From positions 121,833-185,832 of the forward strand of contig JAFUTU010000032.1 in the NCBI GenBank assembly GCA_017484095.1: a stretch of DNA of 64,000 nt, read 5' to 3'. The DNA is from Ruminococcus sp. GTDB taxonomy: Bacteria > Bacillota > Clostridia > Oscillospirales > Ruminococcaceae. The notes beneath the pieces are model-generated. The model was not told the origin of the DNA, ran no database searches, and saw nothing but the letters and a program-made list of their open reading frames with translations. The position numbers were made by a program, and so were the translations under genes. Positions 51,073 through 59,971 of this stretch are shown here, piece after piece (the first letter of the stretch is position 1; every line of letters begins with the position of its first letter).

Positions 51073-51610
51073 ATTCCTCGATCTGCTTGCCGAGAAACAT
51101 TGCTCCCGCCTTGCAGAGCATTGCCTGCAGTGCGGAGCATTTTTCGTTTTTGTCATTGGAGACTATTGCCACTGCGCCTGAGATATCTCCGTTGGTGATG
51201 ATAGGGGAGACCGCAAGTGCGTGAGAGTCTACGCCCTCTACAGGCTTTACCTCCTCTGAGTCAGAGCTGTATTCAAAGGCCTTTCGCTGCTCCATAAGCT
51301 CCTCAAGGGCACTTGAGACACGTCTCTGAGCGTATTCCTTTTTAGGAACTCCTGAGACTGCGACAACGTGATCCATATCGAAAACTACAGCAGGGGAGCC
51401 AGAAAGCTTTGCTATGACCTCTGCTGTTTGCAGTGCGCCGTCGGAGAGTTCGCCCACAGCTGAGTATTTTTTGAATATGACCTCGCCGTCGGGGTTGGTG
51501 TAGATCTCCAAGGGGTCGCCCTCGCGTATTCTCATAGTGCGTCTTATTTCTTTAGGGATGACGACTCTGCCCAAGTCGTCAATTCGCCTGACAATTCCGG
51601 TTGCTTTCAT
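51071..51610 (-). CDS. spoVT: Stage V sporulation protein T homologue (AbrB/GAF)
   Basis: 179 residues. N-terminal AbrB swapped-hairpin DNA-binding domain (TGIVRRIDDLGRVVIPKEIR, residues 3-22, and MRIREGDPLEIY), C-terminal GAF-like domain (about 55-175). Size and both domains match SpoVT, the forespore regulator. Start behind ACGGAGG. In non-sporulating relatives the gene persists, so presence does not prove sporulation. Confidence 0.92.
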   Translation of the reverse strand: MKATGIVRRIDDLGRVVIPKEIRRTMRIREGDPLEIYTNPDGEVIFKKYSAVGELSDGALQTAEVIAKLSGSPAVVFDMDHVVAVSGVPKKEYAQRRVSSALEELMEQRKAFEYSSDSEEVKPVEGVDSHALAVSPIITNGDISGAVAIVSNDKNEKCSALQAMLCKAGAMFLGKQIEE

Positions 51611-51671
51611 TTTTATACCTCCGTGAACAAATCATTTGTGGGAATAGTATGTGCGGATTTTGTCAGATAAT

Positions 51672-51998
51672 TCACAACGAAATTGAGCGAATGAATATTT
51701 TTATAAGATCCTCCATATATTTGCGCTTGTCTAACGGACATTTCTGCATAAGACGGATAAGTTCTGAAAGATCGGTATCATCGGAATCTCCGTAAAGGAT
51801 ATAGTCTGTTGATATGAGAAGAATCTGTGAGAGCTTGCTCAGTGTTTTAAGTGACATTCCTTTTGCACCGAGTTCAATATCATTTATGAATTTCACTGAC
51901 GTTCCGAGCATTTCTGCCAGCTTTTCTCGGGTCAGAAGCTGAGACTCTCTGCTCTTTCGTATACGCAAGCCTATTTCCATATAGTTGAGCTCTTTCAT
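51672..51998 (-). CDS. XRE-family helix-turn-helix regulator
   Basis: 108 residues. HTH domain about 8-65 (LRIRKSRESQLLTREKLAEM, LGTSVKFINDIELGAKGMSL) and a short C-terminal helix. The start is uncertain: the ATG at 51998 has a weak binding site, and an internal ATG at 51980 is possible. It is divergent from the PH/SHOCT gene across a shared, symmetric promoter region. Confidence 0.85.
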   Translation of the reverse strand: MKELNYMEIGLRIRKSRESQLLTREKLAEMLGTSVKFINDIELGAKGMSLKTLSKLSQILLISTDYILYGDSDDTDLSELIRLMQKCPLDKRKYMEDLIKIFIRSISL

Positions 51999-52019
51999 AT
52001 TACTATCTCAACAATATAA

Positions 52020-52090
52020 TATACCCCAAAAGTTACCATAAAAAGCAACTATAAGGGCTGACTTATTATAACTTATAGGGTATAATACAA
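52020..52090. promoter_or_regulatory. Divergent promoter and repeat-rich operator region
   Basis: TATACCCC near 52021 and GGGTATA near 52077 form an inverted pair; AACTATAAGGG and AACTTATAGGG form an imperfect direct pair, with AAAGTT as an inverted half-site. A rightward promoter (CTGACT, 17 bases, TATAAT near 52080) lies inside. Suits binding by the adjacent XRE protein. Confidence 0.5.
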
Positions 52091-52114
52091 ATAATAAGCA
52101 ATGTAGGTGGTAAT

Positions 52115-52755
52115 ATGGATACGATTATTTGCAGAGCAGACATAAGAAAAAATAAAAAAACGTTTTTTGTAATCTGGTACATATTTGCTGTTATTTTTTT
52201 ATAATAGGCATTGGTACACCATTTCTGATAATAATCCTGCCGCTAATGATTATTCCGATTATTTATAATGCTATACTGAAATATATTGAGCATAACTGCT
52301 CACTCAGTCTTACTGACAGCGGCATAGTCGGGCAGAGAAAAAAGATTTTTTCTTCCCAGAGTCTTCAGTTGCCGATAGATAAGATCGACAGTATAATGAC
52401 GGTGGATAATATATCGTGCAAGCTTTGGGGAGGACAGATAGTTATGATTCGTTCCGTTTCGGGGCGAGTGGCATTTCCGTGGGTGCAGAATGCTGATGAA
52501 TTCGTGAGTAGAACCCTCAAAAAGATAGAAGAATACAAAAACTCTGTCAGAGAGGACAATAAGAACCTTCTGACGGCTGTTGTAGAGAATCAAAAGGCTA
52601 TGAGCTCGGCGGTTGTCAACAGGGCAGAGCATAGTGCCAGCCCGGGTGTAAGCGCCGCCTCAAAGATCAAGGAGTTGAAAGAGCTGCTGGACAGTGGGCT
52701 TATTTCGCAGGAAGAATTTGAAGCCAAGAGAAAACAACTGCTTGATAAGTTTTAA
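52115..52755 (+). pseudogene. PH-domain/SHOCT membrane protein, frameshifted in a T tract
   Basis: An ATG at 52115 (AGGTGG upstream) opens a frame starting MDTIICRADIRKNKKTFF that stops at 52202-52204, right after seven T (52194-52200). One more T would join it to the frame FIIGIGTPFLIIILPL.., which runs to 52755: two membrane helices, a bacterial PH domain (about 45-125) and a C-terminal SHOCT motif (KIKELKELLDSGLISQEEFE). Either a real frameshift, a phase-variable tract, or a homopolymer sequencing error. Confidence 0.75.
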
Positions 52756-52810
52756 GCGACAAAGAAACTAAAGATCAGATAGAATCAAGATACTGGTTTC
52801 GATGGTTTGA

Positions 52811-52887
52811 GAGGGGAGGGGGCAGGGGAGAGAGAAATACATAAGTATAAAAATCGCCGCTGAGTTTTTGGGCTCAGCGGCGGGTTG
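52811..52887. repeat. 75-bp intergenic repeat, copy 1
   Basis: G-rich start, then AGAAATACATAAGTATAAAA, then a 10-bp stem CGCCGCTGAG (52855-52864) with CTCAGCGGCG (52873-52882). A near-identical copy is at 62161-62235. The stem could terminate transcription for the converging genes here. Confidence 0.8.
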
Positions 52888-52900
52888 TTTCCTTTACTTA

Positions 52901-54255
52901 CTATTTCTCAATTCTTTCAATGACACAGCTAGGCTCGTTAGTCTTGCTATCATAGCCTATACCTACCAAAACGATCTCACCAAAGTAATCCTGCAGCACC
53001 GCAGGATAATCCTTTCGCTTTATCTGGTCGATCGCATTATTGACGTTTTCTTCCCATTTAAGCTCTACGACCAAGGCAGGAAGTGCCGTGTCTCTTTTCG
53101 GGATATATACAACATCAGCCAGCCCCTTGCCGCTGGGAAGCTCCTCAACTTTCATATACTTGTCGATACAAACGATATATGCAAACTTCACGGCGTAGCG
53201 AAGCAACTGCTCGTTGTTATAGAATGTCGGGGCATAATTGGTTGCCCTGACGTTCTTTATTGTCTCTGCAACTGCATCACCGTTGCCTGCAAGAGTATCG
53301 ACAAGCAGCTTTTCAGAGCAGGAGATAAGCTCGGTCAGCTTTGTAGGCTTGTTGTTTTTAAGCAGCTTGTCAAATTCCAGTCTGATCTCTTCGTTAGGAA
53401 TGCGTACACGTTTTGTAGCTTTATCATAAGCGAGATATCCGAGATGTATAAGCAGCGTCAGCACATCATCAGCAGAATTGAAGGTCTGAAAATCATTGTT
53501 AAAATCGCTGACATCGACTTCCAGATATTCGCCTGCAATAAGCTTCAGGATCTTTGCCTGCAGATCGCTTTTGACATTCTGAAGTTCCAGATCAATGTAT
53601 GTGATGAGGTTTTCAGCGGCAGATGTCTGCTTCCAATAGGATTCAACTTCACCGCTGTCCATAGCCAGCATAATCGAATACGGGTTATATATTGATTTTG
53701 CCTTTGGAAAAGAGTAGACGTCATACCAATTTCTGACTTCGTCAAAATCAATGTTATGTTTTTCACACAAGCACTTAACTTCCTGCTCAGTAAAGCCGGT
53801 ATATTCAGCAAACTTGCCCGGGTTTATTAATCGGGTACTCTCTGAAATCAGAAACCGCCGACTGTGAGCCGTCTTTTTTATTGGCAGAATGCCAGTCATA
53901 TATGTACAGGAAAAAGTTTTATCAGTAGTGTTGAGATTTTTGAATAATGATCTTAAAAATGATAAATACGGCTTGAATTCCGATGATATTTGTTGATGAG
54001 TTCTTCATAGCTGTCGCAGTGGCTGATCTCAAGGTCATCAAACAGCTTATACGAATCACAGGTGCAGTCAAAATACGCACACAGCATCTTTGCTGCATAA
54101 GATTTGCCAAAGCGTCTTGGACGGCTTATACAGGTCAGCTTTCTGGTCGTGTTTATCGTATTGTTGATAAGCTCGATCATTCCTGTCTTGTCGATATATT
54201 CACTTCTAAGAGCCTCTTCAAACCCAGAATTGCCGGGATTGAGATATGTTCCCAT
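52901..54255 (-). pseudogene. AAA-ATPase / PD-(D/E)XK nuclease-like gene with internal deletion
   Basis: Two pieces in different frames. Right piece (54255-53953, from an ATG behind GGAGG): MGTYLNPGNSGFEEAL.. and the Walker A-like SRPRRFGKSYAA. Left piece (about 53905-52901): TGILPIKK.., FAEYTGFTEQEVKCLC, YDVYSFP, then the nuclease-like end with ADVVYIP, PALVVELKWEE, QIKRKDYP. This is the AAA-ATPase-like plus PDDEXK_9 family, but about 140 residues between the pieces are missing. Common as a drifting multi-copy gene in gut Firmicutes. Confidence 0.75.
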
Positions 54256-54495
54256 TAGGTTCACCTCCATGGTGTATGGACGCACTATATTCTATTACTT
54301 ATTATACACTATTATTATCAGAAAGGTAAGATGGAGAGGATTCTTTTTAATGTAATATATCACTGAGAAAATGCGATCATCTATATGAAATGTTCGCAGA
54401 TGAGAGAAATAGTGAGCGTCAGTGTGTTTGAAGCAGTTTTTGGCACTCAAATCATTTCCCGATTGAAAACAGACATTTTTTATTTAATAAGGCTT

Positions 54496-54786
54496 TTAAA
54501 GTATCAGAGGTTCATCCTGATCAAATCCTTTCTTCGCTCCCAAGGTTTCGATCTTTTTTTCCCATTTACTGCCCAGTCGATATATCCGTATGGAGTCAAG
54601 ATCTTCGTCCATTGCATCCTTTAACAGCAGCTTTATTTGTGTCAGCTGCGCTGGGTCAACTATCATCTCAAAAACTGAGTTTTGTACTCTTACGCCGTAT
54701 TTTTCACAAATCTTAGCCACCTTGCGTAGCCTTTTTGATCCCTTTGTCTGTGTAAAATCAACATCATAAGTCATCAATATCATCAA
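54496..54786 (-). CDS. cas2: CRISPR-associated endoribonuclease Cas2
   Basis: 96 residues, complete. MMILMTYDVDFTQTKGSKRL holds the catalytic Asp; KICEKYGVRVQNSVFEM is the type I-C Cas2 signature. A TTG at 54786 and an ATG at 54783 are both possible starts after GGAGGTGAG. It starts 8 bp after cas1 stops. Undamaged, unlike most of the locus. The next 200 bases downstream (54286-54495) are AT-rich and hold no CRISPR repeats. Confidence 0.93.
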   Translation of the reverse strand: MMILMTYDVDFTQTKGSKRLRKVAKICEKYGVRVQNSVFEMIVDPAQLTQIKLLLKDAMDEDLDSIRIYRLGSKWEKKIETLGAKKGFDQDEPLIL

Positions 54787-54794
54787 GGTTCATC

Positions 54795-55817
54795 TCACCT
54801 CCATAAAAACGGAGGATATCCGTCAATATCTCCTCTAAAATATCTTGCCAGAAGCATTGACTGACAGTATGGGATAAGACCTATCGGTATCTTTTCCTTT
54901 AGAAATGGATGAGTGATCGTCTCCTTTTTACGAAGCTGCCACTCTTTTATCACCAATCTTCTGGCTTTGTCGTTAAGCATAAAAACTCCGTCATTTGTTG
55001 AAAAATCGTCCTTTTTAATTTGTTTAAGATTTATAAGTGATACTACAAACCTGTCACACAGCGGTGAACGCAGTTCTTCCATCATATCAAGTGCCATTGA
55101 AGGCCGTCCTGGGCGAAGTGTGTGAAGGTAACCCGCTGCCGGATCTATGCCGACAGATTCCAACGCCGATTGAGTATCATTTTTCAGTAGCATATATACA
55201 AAAGAAAGCAATGCATTTACACGGTTTTCAGGTGGGCGTTTGCTTCTTTTCCCAAACAGCATTTCAGGATCGTCGGTTTTAAGCATAGCGTCAAATGAAC
55301 GAAAGTAGATCGATGCCGCAGATCCCTCTATTCCTCGCATACTGTCAATGCTGTCTGCTTTCTCCAGCAGATTACCTTGTTCCGTTAATAATACCGCTGC
55401 ATTTCTGAAGATCTGTTCTTCTTTTCCTTCAGACCCTCTTGCTGCTCTCATTATAGTGTTTCTGCTGTTTGCCAGCTTTCCGATCAGGATATTCCGAACA
55501 ACCTCTGCAGATTCTTCCTTGCCTATCAGGTCATACTGCTTCTGACGTAAAAGAACATTTCCGCTGACAGAGCCATATATTCTTCCATAGAATTTGCCGT
55601 TATCTGAGTGAAATGACAACCCTATTCCTTTATCACCGCAAAATCCAATAAAAGGAGAAGATACCGTGGTGTTGCAAAGACAAACTATATGCTCGATAGT
55701 ATGTGCAGGAATCCTCACCTTTTCAGCTCCGCCAACCTTTACACATATACTTTCATTCTCACAATGAAGATAACTGTTATCAGTCATAATATATAACACA
55801 TTTTCAAGTCGTTTTAT
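54795..55817 (-). CDS. cas1: CRISPR-associated endonuclease Cas1, start codon altered
   Basis: About 335-341 residues. Catalytic Glu in RGIEGSAAS (about 157), His and acidic residues in GYLHTLRPGRPSMALDMMEE; PIGLIPYCQSMLLARYFRGD is the usual I-C end. The frame opens with IKRLENVLYIMTDNSYL, where the family reads MKRL. GGGGAGGG sits 8 bases before that ATA (55817-55815). The first standard start is GTG at 55799, without a binding site. A single G-to-A change in an ATGA overlap with cas4 would explain both the ATA and the cas4 TAA. The protein body is intact. Confidence 0.88.
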   Translation of the reverse strand: MKRLENVLYIMTDNSYLHCENESICVKVGGAEKVRIPAHTIEHIVCLCNTTVSSPFIGFCGDKGIGLSFHSDNGKFYGRIYGSVSGNVLLRQKQYDLIGKEESAEVVRNILIGKLANSRNTIMRAARGSEGKEEQIFRNAAVLLTEQGNLLEKADSIDSMRGIEGSAASIYFRSFDAMLKTDDPEMLFGKRSKRPPENRVNALLSFVYMLLKNDTQSALESVGIDPAAGYLHTLRPGRPSMALDMMEELRSPLCDRFVVSLINLKQIKKDDFSTNDGVFMLNDKARRLVIKEWQLRKKETITHPFLKEKIPIGLIPYCQSMLLARYFRGDIDGYPPFLWR

Positions 55818-56476
55818 TGCATATCCCTCCCCAACTCTTTTTTCAGCTGTCTCATATAACTGACCACATTTCTTTCTGCGTCAGGCATACATATTTCCTT
55901 TAATGAACAACGGCTGCACTTTGCAGAGCTCTCGGCTTGAGGCACCTGTTTATTGTCCAGCATTGCAGAAAGTGAAGAAGCTGTTCCACTGACTTTATTT
56001 CTTAATAGATCATCAAACAATATTTCCTTACGCCGATGAGAGCTTATAAAGAACAACGCGCCGCGTTCTATTTTGCAGGAATACATTTCTTCAAGACAAA
56101 TTGCCTGAGCACAAAGCTGGAGTTCGTATTCAGGTTCAGATCGAAATCTGCCGTGCTTGTATTCGATAGGATATAAACTAAATTTCCGTTCATCAAGAAA
56201 CGGGAGAATTACACCGTCCTTTTCTGCTGTCGCTTCAACCGCATCACATTTTCCCGATAGGTTCAGCTTTTTTTAAAATACCTGAAGCTCTGTTAATACA
56301 TATTTATTGTCACGAAATGCAATTCCTGCAGAATGAACGTTTTTATGCTCCGCTGTACCTTTTACAGTATCTGCGCTGTCACTCCATTGTTGTTCGAGCA
56401 TAAGAAGAGCAGCTCTGCGTTTGCAGTAATTATACTGTGAAATATATGACAATGGTATAGATCTGTCAATATCCAT
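55814..56476 (-). pseudogene. cas4: CRISPR-associated Cas4 with in-frame nonsense codon
   Basis: From the ATG at 56476 (GCGAGG upstream) the frame reads MDIDRSIPLSYISQYNYCKR.. and stops at TAA 56275-56273 after ELQVF. Downstream, still in the same frame, it continues KKLNLSGKCDAVEA, PIEYKHGRFRSEPEYELQL and the iron-sulfur cysteines CSRCSLKEIC, ending at 55814. All Cas4 motifs are there; only one codon (where Ser is usual) is a stop. Full length would be 220 residues. It is not a frameshift: both parts share one frame. Confidence 0.9.
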
Positions 56477-56585
56477 ATTTTCCTCGCTTTCATAGATAGT
56501 TTGACTTAATTCTGTTTTGATGACGTAAAATAGTTTTCCATTGAAGATAGACCCGATCATTTTGCGAAATTATCTATCTCACAGT

Positions 56586-56682
56586 AACCATTTTAACTAA
56601 TCCCTGAGAGGAGCGACAGCGTTCAATAATTATTGACGTATCTTCTATGTTGTTTGAATTCGCGCCCCTGTGAAGGGGCGAC
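56586..56682 (-). CRISPR. Minimal type I-C CRISPR: one repeat, one spacer, one degenerate terminal repeat
   Basis: On the minus strand a repeat of about 31 nt (56682-56652) begins GTCGCCCCTTCACAGGGGC and ends GCGAATTCAAAC, the type I-C pattern with a GCCCC/GGGGC stem. A 34-nt spacer (56651-56618) follows, then GTCGCTCCTCTCAGGGAT.. (56617-56586), a degenerate repeat at exactly the expected distance (65 nt period). Degenerate last repeats are normal. The array lies inside the operon, between cas7 and cas4. Confidence 0.7.
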
Positions 56683-56811
56683 AGCAAAACTATACAAAAC
56701 TAAAAGGCTTACTTTTTGAATACATCATCACCATAAACAATTTGTAATAGCTTTGCTGCAATTATTATCTTTTTTGCTGGATAATAACAGAATTTTTTGT
56801 TGTTTTTTCTG

Positions 56812-56852
56812 CGCAGACCTATCAGTATTTTTGCTTGTGATTATGGTCTGCG
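56812..56852 (-). terminator. Stem-loop directly after cas7
   Basis: CGCAGACC (56812-56819) pairs with GGTCTGCG (56845-56852) around a 25-base loop, 7 bp after the cas7 stop. Read leftward it runs into AGAAAAAACAACAAAAAATT, so there is no T tract: it may protect a 3' end more than terminate. The remaining stretch to the array (56683-56811) is AT-rich and may include the array leader. Confidence 0.4.
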
Positions 56853-56858
56853 AAAACT

Positions 56859-57779
56859 CTATTCGCCTTTCAGCCAGTCGTTTTCATCAGGAAGCTTTCC
56901 CCAGACGATATTACCATATGGCCCATTAAGGAAACCAACTTCCACACCCTTTGGAACAGCAGATAACCTGACCTTGCAGTTATAATCACGGTAACTTCTG
57001 GCCAATTCAACATCTGCTTTTTTTGAAATGTTCACCAGCTCGAAAAGCTTGTGTGCCGGCGCACAACCCAGCTTTGCCTGACGAGCTCTCTGCTTTTCAT
57101 CGCTGTCTGTACCCGTATGTCTGAAAACTATCAGTGGAGAAATAACCGACATCTCGCCTTTGCTGGCTGAACGGTCATGCTCATACATATTCAGTATCGC
57201 TTCAAACAGTGCTTTCAGGTCAGCATCATCGAAGCCTGTTTCTGCTGCAAGGTTCGCACTGATAAATCCTCTTGCCTCATACAGGCCGTATGACAGAAAC
57301 TGCTTTCTTCCCATAGTTCTAAGCTTATCCTCAGGAGTGTCAGCTTCCAAAGATGTATAGTATTCACTGTCTTTATCTTTATCACCGTCTGAAACAGCCA
57401 TTCTTGTGATTGAAATATCAAGCGGAAGTATCGGGTCTAAAGATCTTGCAAAAGCAATCTGTACAGGTCCTCTGACCTGTCCTGAATTCGGTCCCGTGGA
57501 AAGAACTGCTCCGAATGTCCTGACATCGTAAAACTTTGAGCAAGCTTCCTGCCTTGCGGCATAAATGCTTTTCTTATCCTTTGCACTTACATCAACTCCT
57601 GCGTCTTCTTTGGCTTTTGCAATGTACTTGTTGATGTTGGTGGCATTCTGCATTATTATACTCATTCCGTCCTGCCCTTCAAAAGCAGCCTGAATGTAGT
57701 TCCTAATGCGACGCTTGATCGCAACATCGGTTATGTATCCGTGCATATCCTCAGGATCCATTCTGGGAGAGTTACCCAT
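56859..57779 (-). CDS. cas7: Cas7 (Csd2) type I-C backbone protein, N-terminus truncated
   Basis: 306 residues from MGNSPRMDPED. The family normally begins about 25 residues earlier with a first beta strand and ..NGNPNGDPD; here NGDPD is still encoded upstream in frame, but the sequence before it is cas8c. Body is intact: GYITDVAIKRRIRNYI, TFGAVLSTG..GQVRGPVQIAF, SISR-like DISITRMAV, YGLYEARGFIS. No ribosome binding site fits the ATG. Missing the first strand of the RRM-like fold, it may not assemble. Product of the cas8c/cas7 deletion. Confidence 0.85.
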   Translation of the reverse strand: MGNSPRMDPEDMHGYITDVAIKRRIRNYIQAAFEGQDGMSIIMQNATNINKYIAKAKEDAGVDVSAKDKKSIYAARQEACSKFYDVRTFGAVLSTGPNSGQVRGPVQIAFARSLDPILPLDISITRMAVSDGDKDKDSEYYTSLEADTPEDKLRTMGRKQFLSYGLYEARGFISANLAAETGFDDADLKALFEAILNMYEHDRSASKGEMSVISPLIVFRHTGTDSDEKQRARQAKLGCAPAHKLFELVNISKKADVELARSYRDYNCKVRLSAVPKGVEVGFLNGPYGNIVWGKLPDENDWLKGE

Positions 57780-59238
57780 ATCAGGATCGCCATTAGTCTT
57801 CCTGTCTGATAAGCAGCAGATGGGCTGTCCTGATTGAGCTTGTCCATGATTTGATCATCCTCCATTCTGTATTTCCTGTTGTGCCATGCCTTTAATATCT
57901 GGCAGGCTGTCTTATCGGGTATCATCATTTGCTTTTTCGTATCATCGGGATTTCCGAACATATCAGAGCGTATGTATGCAAGAGCCTTTACTGCAACAGC
58001 ATCAGGCAGCGGAGTCCCGTGATATACCGCATATTGAATTTGAGCAGAGATCCCGCTTAGCTCTTTTTCGATTTTTTCGCCGAGCTTTTTATTATCTGTC
58101 GTATGTTTTATAAGCCTTGAATATATCCCGAACAGCTTTGGATATCTATACCCGTATCCTTCCTCGAATATAGCTATATCCTCATACCACATTCTGAGAT
58201 TATCACAAAGCTCATCATATGTTCCTTCGTCATAGCTCCGTATCATGACCCGTCCGTTCACACCACTCAGAGACATCATGTAGTATCTGTTTTCCGGCAT
58301 TGGCGGCAAAGTCCCGGTGTTCAGAGCATCAAACATCTTTCTTACCCGAAGCTCGTCTCTTTCGATCTTATCGCTTTCATCTTCAGCCTGCTCATCTACG
58401 CCCAGACCAAAGTCCGGCAGCTTTGTAACATCATTCTCCGTCTTTTTGCTAAACCAGTGGATATGTTTTGCACCAGCAAGAACAGGAGCACCATTCATAA
58501 GCTCCTTCAATGCCGCATTGACCGCTGTGACCGCTTCCTCTGAAACTGCTGCATTGGCAGCCTTTTCAAATCCATAGGAGCGGTAAGCGTCCTTATCAAA
58601 GCAGATGAAGCTGTCACCCTTGGTGTGGCCGCCGACCGCGATCAGACCCTGCACCGGAGGAACAGTTTTAACAGGTTCAGCCAGCTCACCGGTAATAAAG
58701 CACCGCTTTTGTTGCGTATCCTTTTTCTTTGGAACGATTTCTCTGCGGAAGTCCTCCCACCATTCCAAATAGCCCTTGCTGCTCTCGAGTGCTATGCCGT
58801 CCACGTTAATTCCTACAAAATCAGAGCTTTTGGCCTTGCGCGTATTTTCAAATTCAGAAGCGATCTGCTCAATATTATTTGTCATTCCCTTATATGCTAC
58901 AGCAAATAAAGCATCATGTTCTCCTGCTTCCTTTAATGCATCAAGATAAAACTTCTGCTTTTGAAACCGCTTGTATTCTAAAGACCCGTCCTTTTTCTTT
59001 TCAGGGATATTAAATATCACTTCTGCTTTCTCAACAATTATGTTGCTCTTTGTCTTTCCGTTTGCAAGACCGCCTATATCAGGGCAAAACGGCTGCGGAG
59101 CGCCCTCCTCGACTTTCTCTATCCCGATATAACTTCCGTCCTTTGAAAATGAAATGTAGAATTTAACATTTTAGTCTTGAATCCGGGTATGGCTGCAAGA
59201 TCATTATCCTGTGCATATTTATACAGAGCCTCAAGCAT
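57731..59238 (-). pseudogene. cas8c: Cas8c (Csd1), frameshifted near the N-terminus and 3'-truncated
   Basis: The ATG at 59238 overlaps the cas5 end and gives MLEALYKYAQDNDLAAIPGF; after 23 codons a T4 run on the plus strand (59169-59172, five expected) shifts the frame. The proper frame continues FYISFSKDGSYIGIEKV.. and is open to 57731. Near the end, AYQTGRLMAIL is the conserved Csd1 GRL block, normally about 110-130 residues before the C-terminus, but it passes straight into cas7 sequence read out of frame (IWVTLPEW..). So the C-terminus was removed by a deletion that also took the cas7 start. Confidence 0.85.
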
Positions 59239-59893
59239 TGTCAGCACCCCCTTCGGGATTCAGAACAGCATCACTGTCAAAGTCAGGAACCTCGATGACC
59301 CCTTGCTTCATTTTCGCATGAAACAGCGATACAAATGGCTCTGCCTTGGGCGTGACCTTATATTTGTGAAGATCAAATACATCATAAAGCATTATCCCTA
59401 TATCCATATTCTCGCCTATCGGCTGCATATTGCTTGCTCCGCTGTAATAACAAACGAACTCCCTCATTCCCAGTGAGGGCTGAAAGAAACACTTTCCGCC
59501 GTTTATCCGCCTCAATGCCTGTTCGTAGAGCTGATTAACAGTTCCACTGAATTCCCTTCTGGGGATTATCTCGGCAGTTATCCTATATCTGACGTCCTTT
59601 AATACTACCGTCTGACGCTGTGTTCTGTCATCCTCCACAAGCATTGGCTCAGGTTTTCTTCCAATCTTGCTGTTTATAACTTCGTTTCGCTTGAAGCTCA
59701 TATATCTTATTGGCTTTAACACCTCTATCCTGCGCACCTGCCAGTAAAACTCCGCAGGCTTTGAATATGCGGCGCTGAGTATGCCTCTTGCTGCGGACGG
59801 TGTTATGACTGGATAGGTAAGTCTTTCGACCTTGCTTTCGGGACGGGAAAAACAGGCAAAATCGCCCCATACCTCTATTGTTATCTCATTCAT
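59231..59893 (-). CDS. cas5c: Cas5 (Cas5c/Cas5d) type I-C crRNA-processing protein
   Basis: 220 residues, complete. Starts NEITIEVWGDFACFSRPESK with the RAMP fold; VERLTYPVITPSAARGILSA and YMSFKRNEV match Cas5c, where conserved Tyr, Lys and His do crRNA cleavage in place of Cas6. End FVSLFHAKMKQGVIEVP. No cas6 is needed in type I-C. GGAGGTGCGGT ribosome binding site; the stop overlaps the cas8c start. The gene appears undamaged. Confidence 0.92.
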   Translation of the reverse strand: MNEITIEVWGDFACFSRPESKVERLTYPVITPSAARGILSAAYSKPAEFYWQVRRIEVLKPIRYMSFKRNEVINSKIGRKPEPMLVEDDRTQRQTVVLKDVRYRITAEIIPRREFSGTVNQLYEQALRRINGGKCFFQPSLGMREFVCYYSGASNMQPIGENMDIGIMLYDVFDLHKYKVTPKAEPFVSLFHAKMKQGVIEVPDFDSDAVLNPEGGADNA

Positions 59894-59971
59894 ACCGCAC
59901 CTCCTTATATGAGATAATCCAGACTGCTTTCGTCATAAAAATGCAGCCCTTCATCCTTATCGTAAAACTCT

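Noticed and set aside
52868..53695. Rightward 275-codon open frame
   Set aside because: It lies antisense to the AAA/PD-(D/E)XK pseudogene, has no ribosome binding site and its translation is Cys/Leu/Ile-rich, as in shadow frames.
54286..54495. CRISPR array downstream of cas2
   Set aside because: The usual place for an array, but no repeated unit and no GTCGC motif is present.
55814..56476. Frameshift in cas4
   Set aside because: The A7 tract next to the stop suggested a slip, but both halves are in the same frame, so it is a nonsense codon.
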